Notes: a model not told the origin generated them from the letters alone. Shown: positions 46,501 through 55,723, counted from the first letter of the stretch. The stretch is 64,000 nt of DNA from JBMNKL01 sp050952225 (GCA_050952225.1 JBMNKL010000001.1:186001-250000); one strand, 5' to 3'. Numbers and translations are program-made.

Positions 46501-47361
46501 CTATATGTTTCTCAAGGCCAGCACCGCCGGCATTCCCACGATAAGCAAAATCGCTATAAACATCAGCGTCATCGGCAGAAGCATTTTTGTAGACGCCTCT
46601 TCGCCCAACCTTTTTGCAGTGGTTTTTCTCAGTTCCCAGCATTCATTCGCATATACCCTCAGTATGGGAACGAGTTCCGAATTGCCCTTCCTGATATTCT
46701 GGAGAATTACGGTTATAAAGCGCGTTACGACAGGCACATGGCACCTTTTTGCAAATTCCTCATACGCTTTGTGCTCCGGTACGCCTGACCTGACGGCATT
46801 AACCGCAATATTCAGTTCCCGGTACAGCGGAGTATTTTTACCGCCGTCACGGGCGATTCTTTCCCATGCTTTTGAAACAGTCATTCCCGCATTGATAAGA
46901 AGGGTCAGTTTATTGACAAAATCAGGGAAATCCATCTGGATAGCCAGCCTTCTTTTTTTTACCTTTTCAAACAGGTCCCTGTCCGTGAATACCGCAATTC
47001 CGACAGGCAGGGATATTGTAAATACCAGGTAGCCCGCGTCCGGTTTCGCAATCGTTCCTATAAAAAGGGCAAACAGCAGTGACATAAGCATCATGGCTAT
47101 TTTGTTTCCCATATAGATCCTGAGCAGGGTAATCGCCTCTTTATGGCCATGGAGCTCAGTAATTGACGCAATCAGCTTCCGGTCGTAACCGGTATTGAAG
47201 CCGTATTTGAACAAATCCAGCAGGTAAAGGCCGACAGGCAGCATGAATCTCAACGGATATGACCTTTTATCCGCCAGCTTGACGATATCGGCATACCTTC
47301 CCGACGATACCGTCCATATGGCTGCCATAACAGCAGCAAATGCCGCAAATACAAGAATCAT
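46501..47361 (-). CDS. tadC: Tad pilus platform protein TadC
   Basis: Inner-membrane T2SF-type platform protein of the Tad machine. Helices at ~1-20, 85-125 and the C-terminal 260-285 (LPMTLMFIAILLIVGMPAVL), with the cytoplasmic T2SF domain IQMDFPDFVNKLTLLINAGM and GNSELVPILRVYANECWELR. 286 aa, intact. Works with TadB and the TadA ATPase to extrude Flp subunits. Confidence 0.92.
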   Translation of the reverse strand: MILVFAAFAAVMAAIWTVSSGRYADIVKLADKRSYPLRFMLPVGLYLLDLFKYGFNTGYDRKLIASITELHGHKEAITLLRIYMGNKIAMMLMSLLFALFIGTIAKPDAGYLVFTISLPVGIAVFTDRDLFEKVKKRRLAIQMDFPDFVNKLTLLINAGMTVSKAWERIARDGGKNTPLYRELNIAVNAVRSGVPEHKAYEEFAKRCHVPVVTRFITVILQNIRKGNSELVPILRVYANECWELRKTTAKRLGEEASTKMLLPMTLMFIAILLIVGMPAVLALRNI

Positions 47362-47391
47362 GCAATCTCCCTCACTCGTCTTTCGCTTGTA

Positions 47392-48157
47392 CTAGCTCGA
47401 TGCATCGTACCAGAGCCTGATGCAGCTCACCTTAGCCGAAATAAACCAGGCAACCGCCAACAGTACAATCGATGCGCTCATCGTAAGCCTTCCTGCAACA
47501 GTGGTGAAAACAGGGCTGATATAATCCGGCGCGCTGATTGAGAGCAGCAGGAGCATCAGCACCGGCATAACGTTGAGCACCTTGCGTTCAAATTTGCGCC
47601 TCGGCAAGCATTGTATCAACCTCCTGCTCCACTTCTATCCTGTCGCCAATGATGGACGAGGTGTTTTTTATTACCTCGGCAATATTGCCACCCGACCTCT
47701 TGCAGATGTTAAACACGTTCACGAAATTATCAATATCCTCAAGCCTGGCCCTTTCTGCAAAATCCAGCAGCGCCTTTTCCAGTGTCACGTTTACTTCAAG
47801 CTTGTTTATAATCCCGCGCACTTCCCTGATAATAAGTGTGGAGGGGTCCGGGTACAGCACCGACAAATCCTTTATAACTTCCCTAAAGGCCGTCTCTACC
47901 GATTTCCCCGCGGATATCGAGGAGGAAAGCGAGTAAAGCATGTCCTTGAATTGAATATTCAGCTCCTTCTTGCGCCGCCTTATTATGTCTTTTGTTTTGA
48001 ACCTCGGGTAAAACAGCGCCAGCGGAGTAAGCAGCCCGGAAAACACGAGGCTTCTGTAAAATATATATGAAACAGCGAAAATTGCGGCAGCGGCGGCAGC
48101 AGTATATAATATCCTTTCGCGCAAACTCATGGTGTAAGAATCATAGTCCGGAATCAT
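47392..48157 (-). CDS. tadB: Tad pilus platform protein TadB (one frameshift)
   Basis: Partner of TadC. ATG 48157 after GGGGGGAGGG, overlapping the end of tadA. Two early helices, then the T2SF domain LNIQFKDMLYSLSSSISAGK, NKLEVNVTLEKALLDFAERA and NICKRSGGNIAEVIKNTSSI. The frame breaks at about 47598; removing one A from CAAATTT joins MLAEAQ to FERKVLNVMPVLMLLLLS and the final helices ending at 47392. About 255 aa. Confidence 0.9.
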
Positions 48158-49548
48158 GACCCTCCCCCCAATCTGCATGATATGCCCGCCATTTTCAGTT
48201 TTTCAGTATTGACAAGAGTGTTGCCCGTACGTCTCAGACTGCCCCTGACAGTATCTTCAGCATTATCCTCGTTGTTTTTTAAAACAGTGTCCGCACACAC
48301 CGGCACCGTTTTTCTTTTTTCTGCATTTTCGGATTCTTCAAAAAGGTAAAGGGGGTTCAGCCGTATCTGCCCGTCATAACAGCCGGTTATCTCGCAAATC
48401 TCCAGTACCCTTCTCGATTTGTCCCGCAGCTTTGCAAGGTGGATTATTATGTCGATTGCGGAGGCAATTTGCTGTCTCACCGCTTCCAGCGGCAAAGGAG
48501 CGGCGGACAGCACCATCGTTTCAAGCCTCTTTAGCATATCGGCGGCCGAATTTGCATGACCGGTCGAAAGGGACCCGTCGTGGCCCGTATTCATTGCCTG
48601 GAGCATATCCAATGCCTCTTCTCCCCTGACTTCACCGACAATAATTCTCTCCGGCCTCATCCTCAGAGACGTCTTTATAAGGTCCCTCATCGTAATTCTC
48701 CCTTTGCCTTCGCTGTTTGCATTCCTGGTCTCCAGCCTGACGATATTCTCTATGCCCATTATCTGTAGTTCCGCAGAATCCTCTATCGTTACAAGCCTTT
48801 CGTCGCCGGGAATTTTCCCGGCCAGCGCGTTTAAGAGAGTTGTCTTGCCTGAGCTTGTCCCGCCGCAGATAAATATGTTATATTTTGACCGCACCAGGCA
48901 GCAAAGATCCTCGGCAGCCTCTGCGCTTAACGTACCCGTTTCCACCAGTTGCTTTAATGTCATGGGCTTGTCCGGAAATTTTCTTATCGTCATGATGGGG
49001 CCGTTCAGTGCAACCGGCTTGAGTACCACATTCACCCTTGAACCATCCGGTAAAATCACGTCGACTATCGGCGACGCTTCGTTGACGGCCCTGTTTGTCC
49101 CTGATACGATAGCCTGGATGACATCCTCAAGTTTCTCGGCGCTTTCAAACCCCGCATCCATCTTGTGGATACGTCCCTCCCGTTCGAAAAAAATATTGTC
49201 CGGGCCGTTTATCATGATCTCGGTAATGCTTTTATCGTCAATAATGGGCTGAAGGATGTCCAGGCGCCTCAGTGAATTGAACACTGCATCCGCCATCTCG
49301 CGCTTTTCGGAAATATCCAGGTAAATGGCTTCTCTTCCCCCGAAGATATATTCCTCTATCATGTTCATAACTTCGTCGTCAGACACGTTCCTTGTCCTGT
49401 CGAGCCTTTGTATTACTTCCCGCCGAATCTCTCCGGCCATTCTTTTCCTGTCGTCAGCCGTCACATTCCTGCGGTTGTCCCATTCCCTTCCGTTTAACTC
49501 TATATCACGGCAGTTATCAAAACCATCCGGCAATTCCAAGTCAAGCAA
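48154..49548 (-). CDS. tadA: Tad/CpaF pilus assembly ATPase
   Basis: Secretion ATPase powering Flp pilus assembly. ITEIMINGPDNIFFEREGRI, NEASPIVDVILPDGSRVN, Walker A FICGGTSSGKTTLLNAL, Asp box VTIEDSAEL, and Walker B/His boxes LRMRPERIIVGEVRGEEALD and MNTGHDGSLSTGHANS are all present. 464 aa; the last ~60 residues (after LNPLYLFEESENAEK) extend beyond the usual end. TTG start at 49548 after GGAGGAGG, overlapping tadZ by 8 nt. Intact, unlike the downstream operon. Not to be confused with the tRNA deaminase tadA at 54.4 kb. Confidence 0.95.
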   Translation of the reverse strand: MLDLELPDGFDNCRDIELNGREWDNRRNVTADDRKRMAGEIRREVIQRLDRTRNVSDDEVMNMIEEYIFGGREAIYLDISEKREMADAVFNSLRRLDILQPIIDDKSITEIMINGPDNIFFEREGRIHKMDAGFESAEKLEDVIQAIVSGTNRAVNEASPIVDVILPDGSRVNVVLKPVALNGPIMTIRKFPDKPMTLKQLVETGTLSAEAAEDLCCLVRSKYNIFICGGTSSGKTTLLNALAGKIPGDERLVTIEDSAELQIMGIENIVRLETRNANSEGKGRITMRDLIKTSLRMRPERIIVGEVRGEEALDMLQAMNTGHDGSLSTGHANSAADMLKRLETMVLSAAPLPLEAVRQQIASAIDIIIHLAKLRDKSRRVLEICEITGCYDGQIRLNPLYLFEESENAEKRKTVPVCADTVLKNNEDNAEDTVRGSLRRTGNTLVNTEKLKMAGISCRLGGGS

Positions 49549-50689
49549 CTGACCCGCCTCCTCCCCCGTATGCCGTCACTCTGTCTGCCTGGTGCGGCAG
49601 GATGTGTCTGAGAACATTGTTCAGATCCGACATGAAATTGACGTTGCTGGTAATATCAGCAGGCGAATTAAGCCGTGCGCAACCGCAATCACGGATTACG
49701 GAAACCGGGCCAAACTCTTCCAGGCCGTTATTCTCCCAGGCATATCCGGCAGAATCCGCAACTTTGTTCAACACGGGCACAATGCGGCTTGCCAGCCCGA
49801 TGCCCAGCCTAAATTCAATCAGGTCCAGGGATGTTTTCAGCCTTTTTAACTTTACGGACGACCGCAGATCCGGCGAAAGAACGGAAATTACCGTGTCGGA
49901 ATACTTCAATACCGTGATATTGTTGGGGCTGAGACCGGACGGCATGTCGATAAAAACAGTGTCATAGACCCCGTTTCTCCTGAATTCTCCCAGCAGCAGT
50001 TCTATATCCTGTTCGGATAATTCACTCATCTCATATGCGTTACCGGGAGCTTTAAAAAAATGAACGCCTGTAATTCCATCTATGCTTTTGGCACTCTCCA
50101 GCTTTAGTGAAAGATTGCCGCCTTTTCCTTTCAGGTGAAATATCACGTTCGAGAAACTTTGCCCGCAATCACTGTGAAAAAACAAATCCGTTGACGGAAT
50201 GCTTTCCAGGTTCAAATAAAACGCCTTTGCCCCCCTGCCTGCGCATAACATGCTGCAGCCGGCTGCAATACAGCTCTTCCCGGTCCCGCCGGACGGCGAA
50301 TACACACTTATGATCCTGGTATTTCCAGGGCCGGTTATGTTGCATTCTTTCAGGCTTTTGGCCGTATAAAGCCTTGTTATTTCCGCAACCAGCCTGTCCA
50401 TGTGCTGGTATTTATTCACAAAGGCAACACCTTCGGGCAAAGGGCCGTCTTCATCCCCGCAAAGCAGGACAATTCCCTGTTGCCCGGGACAAAGGTTTTC
50501 TTCATATAAGCGGCTGTTGATGACAAGTATATCAATTTGAACCTTGCCGGATAAAAATTCACGCATTCTCTCAGGAGATGAAAATGTAAAAATGTCAAAT
50601 CGCTGAGGATAATTTATAACAAGAAACTTTTTAAAATCCGCCAGGTATCCCTTGTCTCCGTCAAAAATGACAAGTTTCAACCTGCCCAA
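49541..50689 (-). CDS. tadZ: TadZ/CpaE-like pilus localisation ATPase
   Basis: MinD/ParA-type ATPase placing the Tad machine. N-terminal receiver-like domain (LKLVIFDGDKGYLADFKKFL, without a clear phospho-Asp set), then a deviant Walker A SVYSPSGGTGKSCIAAGCSM, FIDMPSGLSPNNI (switch II) and VPVLNKVADSAGY. Ends in a Gly-rich YGGGGGS tail. TTG 50689 has AGGGGG 8 nt upstream and is preferred; GTG 50698 is also open. First gene of the operon, ~80 nt from a consensus promoter. Confidence 0.9.
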   Translation of the reverse strand: MGRLKLVIFDGDKGYLADFKKFLVINYPQRFDIFTFSSPERMREFLSGKVQIDILVINSRLYEENLCPGQQGIVLLCGDEDGPLPEGVAFVNKYQHMDRLVAEITRLYTAKSLKECNITGPGNTRIISVYSPSGGTGKSCIAAGCSMLCAGRGAKAFYLNLESIPSTDLFFHSDCGQSFSNVIFHLKGKGGNLSLKLESAKSIDGITGVHFFKAPGNAYEMSELSEQDIELLLGEFRRNGVYDTVFIDMPSGLSPNNITVLKYSDTVISVLSPDLRSSVKLKRLKTSLDLIEFRLGIGLASRIVPVLNKVADSAGYAWENNGLEEFGPVSVIRDCGCARLNSPADITSNVNFMSDLNNVLRHILPHQADRVTAYGGGGGSVA

Positions 50690-50766
50690 GATATTCACCC
50701 CCTGTCAGGATGCCGGTTATTTGCTCAATACCGGTAAAATCATGTAAGATTATGGTTGCATTTACT

Positions 50767-50795
50767 ATTATATGTAAAAATACGGTAAATGTCAA
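50767..50795 (-). promoter_or_regulatory. Consensus promoter of the Tad-SLH operon
   Basis: On the minus strand TTGACA (50790-50795), exactly 17 nt, TATAAT (50767-50772). A small hairpin CCGGT/ACCGG (50713-50717, 50730-50734) lies in the predicted 5' leader before tadZ. Confidence 0.85.
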
Positions 50796-50935
50796 TTCAT
50801 AATTTTCAAAATTTTTACTGCTACCAGAAACAATAGAATGGCATTCTGCAGTTCAGAAGTGAGTGAGCATGACTAAAGCCGCGGCATTAACGCTGCGGCT
50901 TTAATCCCCTTCAGCAAAAAGAACCCGGCAGCACC

Positions 50936-52564
50936 TTATATGTCATCTTCCAGCGACATAATCAACGGGATTACCTGCTTTTTCCTGGATAATACACGAG
51001 GTAAGAAGATTGGGCCGCTTGACGGCTCAAGCTCGAAAGCTTTGAAAAATATGTCCTTCCGTCCACCTACCAGCAGAACCTCCGAGCCACCGCGGTTCAG
51101 GTCCGTTACGAGCAAAATCAGCAAGCTCATACCTTTCCTGTCGCAGTAATAATCCATGCGTTCAAGTATGGCCTTGTACATGTCCGACAGGTTTTCGACA
51201 TCGATTGAATATACCTGCGCGATTCCTATCTTGAGCTTCTTGATTTCATATTCCTTCAGGTCACCGCATATGATTTCATCAACAGTTTTACCCCTGAGAG
51301 TCGAACCTGCGTTAAAAATCTTCAGCGCCAGATCATCGATATTTGTATCAATTATTGCCTCAAGCCGTTTCGCTATACTCTTGTCCATCTCCGTACTTGT
51401 CGGCGACTGGAAATTTAACGTGTCGGATATTATGGCAGAAAGCAGGATTCCGGCTATTTTAGGCGGTATTTTTATATTATGCTCCTCATACATGGATGCG
51501 ATTATAGTGGCTGTGCTTCCCACCGGTTCATTTTTCATAAAGACCGGGTAGGATGTCTGGATATCTCCCAGCCGGTGATGATCAATTATCTCAAGGATTT
51601 CAGCTTCTTCTATTCCGTCGGCCGTTTGATTTATCTCGTTATGATCGACCAGGATGGCCTGTTTGCGCCTTCTGGTCAGCAAATGGTACCTGGCTATTGT
51701 GCCAACGACTTTACGGTCACCGTCTATTACAGGGTAATTCCTGTACCTTGTTTTGGTCATACGTTCCTTAACATCGTCCAGCAACTCGTCTACCTGCACC
51801 GTAACAATATTGTCCGTTGTCATCACGTATTTAATTGGAATGCTTTGACGAATCAGTATTGCCGTGATAAATGTATCGTAATCCGTTGCAATAATGTCGC
51901 AGTGGTTCTCCTCCGCCAGCTTTATATCCGCCTCTGCCGGGCATGAGCCGCAGGTGCAGATTACCAGCTGCGCGCCGCTAAGTATTGCTTCACGGATATT
52001 TTCACGGATACTGGCAATAACAATATCGCCCTTGCTGACATATCTTCCGACCTTGCTGTGCCACTGGGCGGCTATTAGTATTTGTCCTTTGGCGACATGT
52101 TTGTCCGGTGTGCCGCAGACAACTTCCGCATTTAAAGTATCAATAATATTTTGGTAAGGAGTTTCGCTTGTTGCCAATACATCATCGTTGACATCCATGA
52201 AATTCTTTGCAATATCGGAAATAGTCGCTAATCCGACAAGCTCTTTCGATTCATTTACGACAACCAATGTTTTTTTGCGTTGCTTTTTCAGCAACTGCCA
52301 CGCAGCATGTACTGTTACCGAAGGCGGTACGCAGACAGCTTCATCAATTTGCAAGTCTGAAACCTGGGTTCTTATTGTACTGAGAGTTTCAGGCTCATCC
52401 ACATCAAAGTACTTCAGTATAAACTTAGTCTCATTGCTGAGCTCACCCAGTTTCATTGCAACAGCATCAAAACCAAGGGCTTTTTTCAGCTCAGCGTATG
52501 CCAGTGCGGAACAAATGGTATCACTATCCGGGTTTTTGTGTCCGAAAACATAAATTTTGCTCAT
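50936..52564 (-). CDS. Manganese-dependent inorganic pyrophosphatase with CBS-DRTGG insert
   Basis: Family II pyrophosphatase with a nucleotide-sensing regulatory insert. MSKIYVFGHKNPDSDTICSA is the DHH-type metal site; CBS repeats (SVTVHAAWQLLKKQRKKTLV; VDELLDDVKERMTKTRYRNY) flank a DRTGG-like region; EILEIIDHHRLGDIQT holds the DHH motif and a DHHA2 domain completes it. ~542 aa, intact. CBS forms are inhibited by AMP/ADP and activated by Ap4A in characterised relatives. ATG 52564 after GAGGAA. Confidence 0.93.
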   Translation of the reverse strand: MSKIYVFGHKNPDSDTICSALAYAELKKALGFDAVAMKLGELSNETKFILKYFDVDEPETLSTIRTQVSDLQIDEAVCVPPSVTVHAAWQLLKKQRKKTLVVVNESKELVGLATISDIAKNFMDVNDDVLATSETPYQNIIDTLNAEVVCGTPDKHVAKGQILIAAQWHSKVGRYVSKGDIVIASIRENIREAILSGAQLVICTCGSCPAEADIKLAEENHCDIIATDYDTFITAILIRQSIPIKYVMTTDNIVTVQVDELLDDVKERMTKTRYRNYPVIDGDRKVVGTIARYHLLTRRRKQAILVDHNEINQTADGIEEAEILEIIDHHRLGDIQTSYPVFMKNEPVGSTATIIASMYEEHNIKIPPKIAGILLSAIISDTLNFQSPTSTEMDKSIAKRLEAIIDTNIDDLALKIFNAGSTLRGKTVDEIICGDLKEYEIKKLKIGIAQVYSIDVENLSDMYKAILERMDYYCDRKGMSLLILLVTDLNRGGSEVLLVGGRKDIFFKAFELEPSSGPIFLPRVLSRKKQVIPLIMSLEDDI

Positions 52565-52656
52565 ATATTCCTCTATACTTTCTATCAACAGAATATTCTA
52601 GTGTTTGGTAAGATGAATTCTAGACTGAAAACTGTTTATTGTCAACTGTTAATAAG

Positions 52657-53538
52657 TTAACGCTCTTTCCCGGCCGCCTTTTTCCTGGCTGCGCTTCCCC
52701 TGGCTTCGCCTTCCCTGGCCGCTCTCTTCATGGCCGTTCCCCTGGCACCCGCTCCCGCTTTATTCCCTTTTGTAGCTTCCACGCTGGCTTTCAGCGCCTC
52801 CATCAGGTCGATGACATTCGAACGCACTTCCGTAGGACCGGTGACTTCCTTGCCTTCTATTTTCGCCTGGATCAGGTCCCTTAAAGCATCACGGTATTCA
52901 TTTTTATAATCCTCGATGTTAAATTCCGAAGTCATATTATCTATGAGGCTTATGGCCATTTTCATCTCGTTGTCGTGAATATCGGCTTTATAATTCAATT
53001 CGGAAATATTCTCCGCTTTCCTGATCTCGTCGGGATAATAAAGGAGGTGGAGCAGCATGCCTCCCTTGTCGTAAGGCATTATAACCGATACGTATTCATT
53101 TGAAGTCAGCGTGATTTTAGCAATGCCGACTTTGCCGGCATCCCGCATCGCCCTTTTGAACAGTTCAAAAGCCTTGGCGGCGCCGGGATTGCCGGGGCTG
53201 ATATAGTATGCCTTGTCAAGATAAACAGGGTCGATTTTATCTTCCTCTACAAAATGCATTACCGATATGGTTTTTTTAGAGTTGATCGGAAGCTTTTCCA
53301 AATCTTCATTTGTCAGAACAACGTACTTGTCTTTCTCATATTCGTAGCCTTTCACAATATCGTCCTGTTGAACTTCCTCGTTACACACTTCGCAGTATTT
53401 TTTATAACGGATGCGGTGGTTGCATTTCTTATGAAGGTAATTCAGCCTGACGCCATCAGCGCCGGATGTGGCAGTATATACGTTTACGGGAAAATAGACC
53501 ATGCCGAAGCTTATAGACCCTTTCCAGCTTGCCTTCAC
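52657..53538 (-). CDS. ku: Ku protein of bacterial end joining
   Basis: Ring-shaped dimer that binds DNA double-strand ends and recruits LigD. KASWKGSISFGMVYFPVNVY, LHKKCNHRIRYKKYCEVCNE (bridge region with His/Cys), VKGYEYEKDKYVVLTNEDL and RDALRDLIQAKIEGKEV are typical. GTG 53538 has GGAG 8 nt upstream. ~293 aa with a basic Lys/Arg/Ala-rich tail that in relatives contacts DNA or LigD. No ligD lies nearby. Spores often carry this pathway. Confidence 0.94.
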   Translation of the reverse strand: MKASWKGSISFGMVYFPVNVYTATSGADGVRLNYLHKKCNHRIRYKKYCEVCNEEVQQDDIVKGYEYEKDKYVVLTNEDLEKLPINSKKTISVMHFVEEDKIDPVYLDKAYYISPGNPGAAKAFELFKRAMRDAGKVGIAKITLTSNEYVSVIMPYDKGGMLLHLLYYPDEIRKAENISELNYKADIHDNEMKMAISLIDNMTSEFNIEDYKNEYRDALRDLIQAKIEGKEVTGPTEVRSNVIDLMEALKASVEATKGNKAGAGARGTAMKRAAREGEARGSAARKKAAGKER

Positions 53539-53547
53539 ACATATCAC

Positions 53548-53956
53548 TCCAATTTCAGCCAGTCCGGCTTTATCGTTTGTTTTCAGCCGGACCTGCAGTT
53601 TGCCGTAAGTTCGTACTTCATTTCATCCCAATTAAGCTGTATTTTGCCGTGGTTGCCCGTGGCTTGCCTGCAGGCCGGCTATAATTATTCTGGCTGAAAA
53701 GTGATATAATTATGATTTTTTATTTCCACCCAATATGGCTTCTGTTTCTATGAAATTCATACCAGCCGCATTTATCCTTTCGTGGACAATGGTCTGCAAA
53801 TAAATGTTGCCTGCTTAAAAAAAGTAATAATAATGTCATATAAATTTAACATGATTTTAGTTATAAAAGCATATAATAATGTCGATGATTTAAGTAGACA
53901 AGCTGTTTTTATTTGTATATTTCAAAAGATAAGGGCATTTTAGGGTTGGTGGTTCT
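53548..53956. other. Long non-coding gap between ku and a small membrane gene
   Basis: About 400 nt, AT-rich toward the right. TATAAT-like boxes occur (for example 53872-53877), but no -35 fits at 16-18 nt. I see no RNA gene, terminator or repeat I can support. Confidence 0.4.
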
Positions 53957-54079
53957 ATGGAAAGATTTAAAAAATTCATTGAGATGTCAATCGAATTTAT
54001 TATTATAAGTTTCATTTACCTGATTATTCTTCCATTCAGGCTGTTATACGGTTTGAGCAACAGGCTGCAATCAAGATAA
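53957..54079 (+). CDS. Small membrane protein, 40 aa
   Basis: MERFKKFIEMSIEFIIISFI followed by YLIILPFRLLYGLSNRLQSR: a basic/amphipathic start, one hydrophobic helix (~13-30) and a basic end. GGTTGGTGG lies just upstream of the ATG. No known family recognised. Topology resembles small membrane regulators or type I toxins, but no antisense RNA is evident; a chance frame is possible. Confidence 0.45.
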   Translation: MERFKKFIEMSIEFIIISFIYLIILPFRLLYGLSNRLQSR

Positions 54080-54313
54080 TGCGAGCAAGCACCGGTTAAA
54101 CCCATAAGATATGGAGAAGACCCGCATAAGCTTTGCCAATACTGTTCATTCCGGCGTAAGGCCATCAATTCGGTTCTTCCAAACGCAGTGTAACTCTCGC
54201 ATCTCTGGCGTGGATTTTTGCAAAACTAAATGCAACTTTCTTTGAACTCAGGGTTGCAATAGCTTTTTCAAATGACCGGTGCCAATTTTACACGGATTAC
54301 CATACGATGGCGA

Positions 54314-54342
54314 TTGATTGTTACAATACTTTGTAGTATAAT
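54314..54342 (+). promoter_or_regulatory. Promoter of the tRNA adenosine deaminase
   Basis: TTGATT (54314-54319), 17 nt, TATAAT (54337-54342), inside an imperfect inverted repeat (ATTGATT...AATCAAT). The rest of the 54080-54385 gap shows nothing else I can support. Confidence 0.7.
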
Positions 54343-54385
54343 CAATTGTGCACGATTTCCCACTTAGGTTCCGGGAGGGCATGGC

Positions 54386-54877
54386 ATGAAGCACGGTACC
54401 GGCTTCCGCTATTACACGCATGAGCAGTATATGGCGCAAGCATTGAAAGAAGCCGGGAAAGCCGCCAAAATTGGTGAAATACCGGTAGGCGCGGTCGTAG
54501 TTAAGGACGGCTCGATCATTGCGAGAGCGCACAATGAAAGAGAGACAAAAAACGATGCGACGCTTCATGCTGAGATTTCAGCAATCAGGAAAGCAGGCAG
54601 AAAGCTCGGGACATGGAGACTGGAAGATTGTGATTTGTATGTGACGCTTGAGCCGTGTACGATGTGTGCCGGCGCCATAATCCAGGCCAGGATCAGGAAC
54701 CTGTACATCGGTACGTCCGACCTCAAGGCAGGCGCCGCGGGATCGGTCATCGACGTTTTCAGGGTGGATACATTCAGCCACCGGGTGGAGGTTACCTGGG
54801 GAGTGCTGGAAGAGCAGTGTTCCGGGATATTAAAGGATTTTTTTCGGACCCTGAGAGAACAAAAAGCCGGACAATAG
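54386..54877 (+). CDS. tadA: tRNA(adenine34) deaminase
   Basis: Converts A34 to inosine in tRNA-Arg(ACG). ATG 54386 after GGGAGG. YMAQALKEAGKAAKIGEIPV, the catalytic TLHAEISAIRKAGRKLGTWR with His and Glu, and the zinc pair LEPCTMCAGAIIQARI are canonical. 163 aa, intact. tRNA-Ser follows, a frequent arrangement in Firmicutes. Confidence 0.95.
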   Translation: MKHGTGFRYYTHEQYMAQALKEAGKAAKIGEIPVGAVVVKDGSIIARAHNERETKNDATLHAEISAIRKAGRKLGTWRLEDCDLYVTLEPCTMCAGAIIQARIRNLYIGTSDLKAGAAGSVIDVFRVDTFSHRVEVTWGVLEEQCSGILKDFFRTLREQKAGQ

Positions 54878-55007
54878 GCGAATAAGCGGCACCGCTGAAT
54901 AGAATATAACGGCCGGCATCACACTATGATATAACTGGCATTGCCGCGCAATATAACACGCCGGTATTGCCGCATAACATGGCCGGCATCCTTACAACAA
55001 CATATAC

Positions 55008-55096
55008 GGAGAGGTATCGAAGTGGTCATAACGGGGCTGACTCGAAATCAGTTTGTCGGAAACGACACGTGGGTTCGAATCCCACCCTCTCCGCCA
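55008..55096 (+). tRNA. tRNA-Ser (anticodon CGA)
   Basis: 89 nt with encoded CCA. Acceptor GGAGAGG pairs with CCTCTCC, discriminator G, anticodon loop CTCGAAA, long variable arm TTGTCGGAAACGACA as expected for class II tRNA-Ser. Short degenerate GGCATTGCCGC-type repeats precede it at 54910-54990. Confidence 0.96.
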
Positions 55097-55105
55097 CAGA
55101 TCCGC

Positions 55106-55131
55106 AAAAAGCCTTTTTCAAGGCTTTTTTG
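55106..55131 (+). terminator. Terminator of tRNA-Ser
   Basis: AAAAAGCC and GGCTTTTTT pair around TTTTTCAA, ending in a T-run. Confidence 0.85.
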
Positions 55132-55300
55132 CATATCTCCCGCTTAATACAAATTGAACCCGCATTCGTCACACCATGTGAAACATAAGATAAAGTATTT
55201 TTAAATTAGAGACGCAATATATGTATAACAAATTGTATACGGTATTTAAGCCATAATTGTATTATATTGCGAATAGTTAATTTCGAAAGGAAATGGACTT

Positions 55301-55723
55301 ATGGGTACATCAAAAAAACCGCTATTTAGTTATTTGGACTGTATAGAACTCTATACTCCGGACATTAAGCAGGGAATTGAATATTATTGCAACATTCTTG
55401 GATTGAAAGTTTTATGGAAATCAGATTCACAAGCAGGCCTTGGAATGAGTGAAGGAATAACTGAAATTGTCATTCAGAGTGAACGCAAAGAGCAGAACAT
55501 AGATATAAAAGTAGATTCAGTAATCGAAGTGGTTAAAGAAATAGAAAAGGCAGGAGGCCAAATTCTATACGGGCCTTTTGACATAAGAATCGGGAAATGT
55601 GCAGTTGTAAAAGATCCTTGGAACAATAAATATGTAATATTAGACACTACAAAAGGTACTTATATTACTGACAATGAGGGAAATATTATTGGACAGAACA
55701 AACCTTCCAATAATTCTATTTAG
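55301..55723 (+). CDS. VOC-superfamily (glyoxalase-like) protein
   Basis: 140 aa with the beta-alpha-beta-beta-beta fold of glyoxalase/bleomycin-resistance proteins: YLDCIELYTPDIKQGIEYYC, NILGLKVLWKSDSQAGLGM, EIVIQSERKEQNIDIKVDSV, GPFDIRIGKCAVVKDPWNNK. Metal ligands are not clear. ATG 55301 after AAAGGA. Composition is more AT-rich than its neighbours. Specific function unknown. Confidence 0.8.
   Translation: MGTSKKPLFSYLDCIELYTPDIKQGIEYYCNILGLKVLWKSDSQAGLGMSEGITEIVIQSERKEQNIDIKVDSVIEVVKEIEKAGGQILYGPFDIRIGKCAVVKDPWNNKYVILDTTKGTYITDNEGNIIGQNKPSNNSI

Noticed and set aside
48154..50689. Type II secretion or type IV pilus locus instead of Tad
   Set aside because: CpaF-type ATPase, two separate platform proteins, a TadZ-like ATPase and a Flp pilin together are specific to Tad systems.
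50874..50902. Hairpin AAAGCCGC...GCGGCTTT as an intrinsic terminator of the pyrophosphatase gene
   Set aside because: A good stem exists but no T-run follows on either strand, so it was left out of the feature list.
54900..55000. CRISPR-like repeats before tRNA-Ser
   Set aside because: The GGCATTGCCGC/ATAAC repeats are short, degenerate and irregularly spaced, with no spacers or cas genes.
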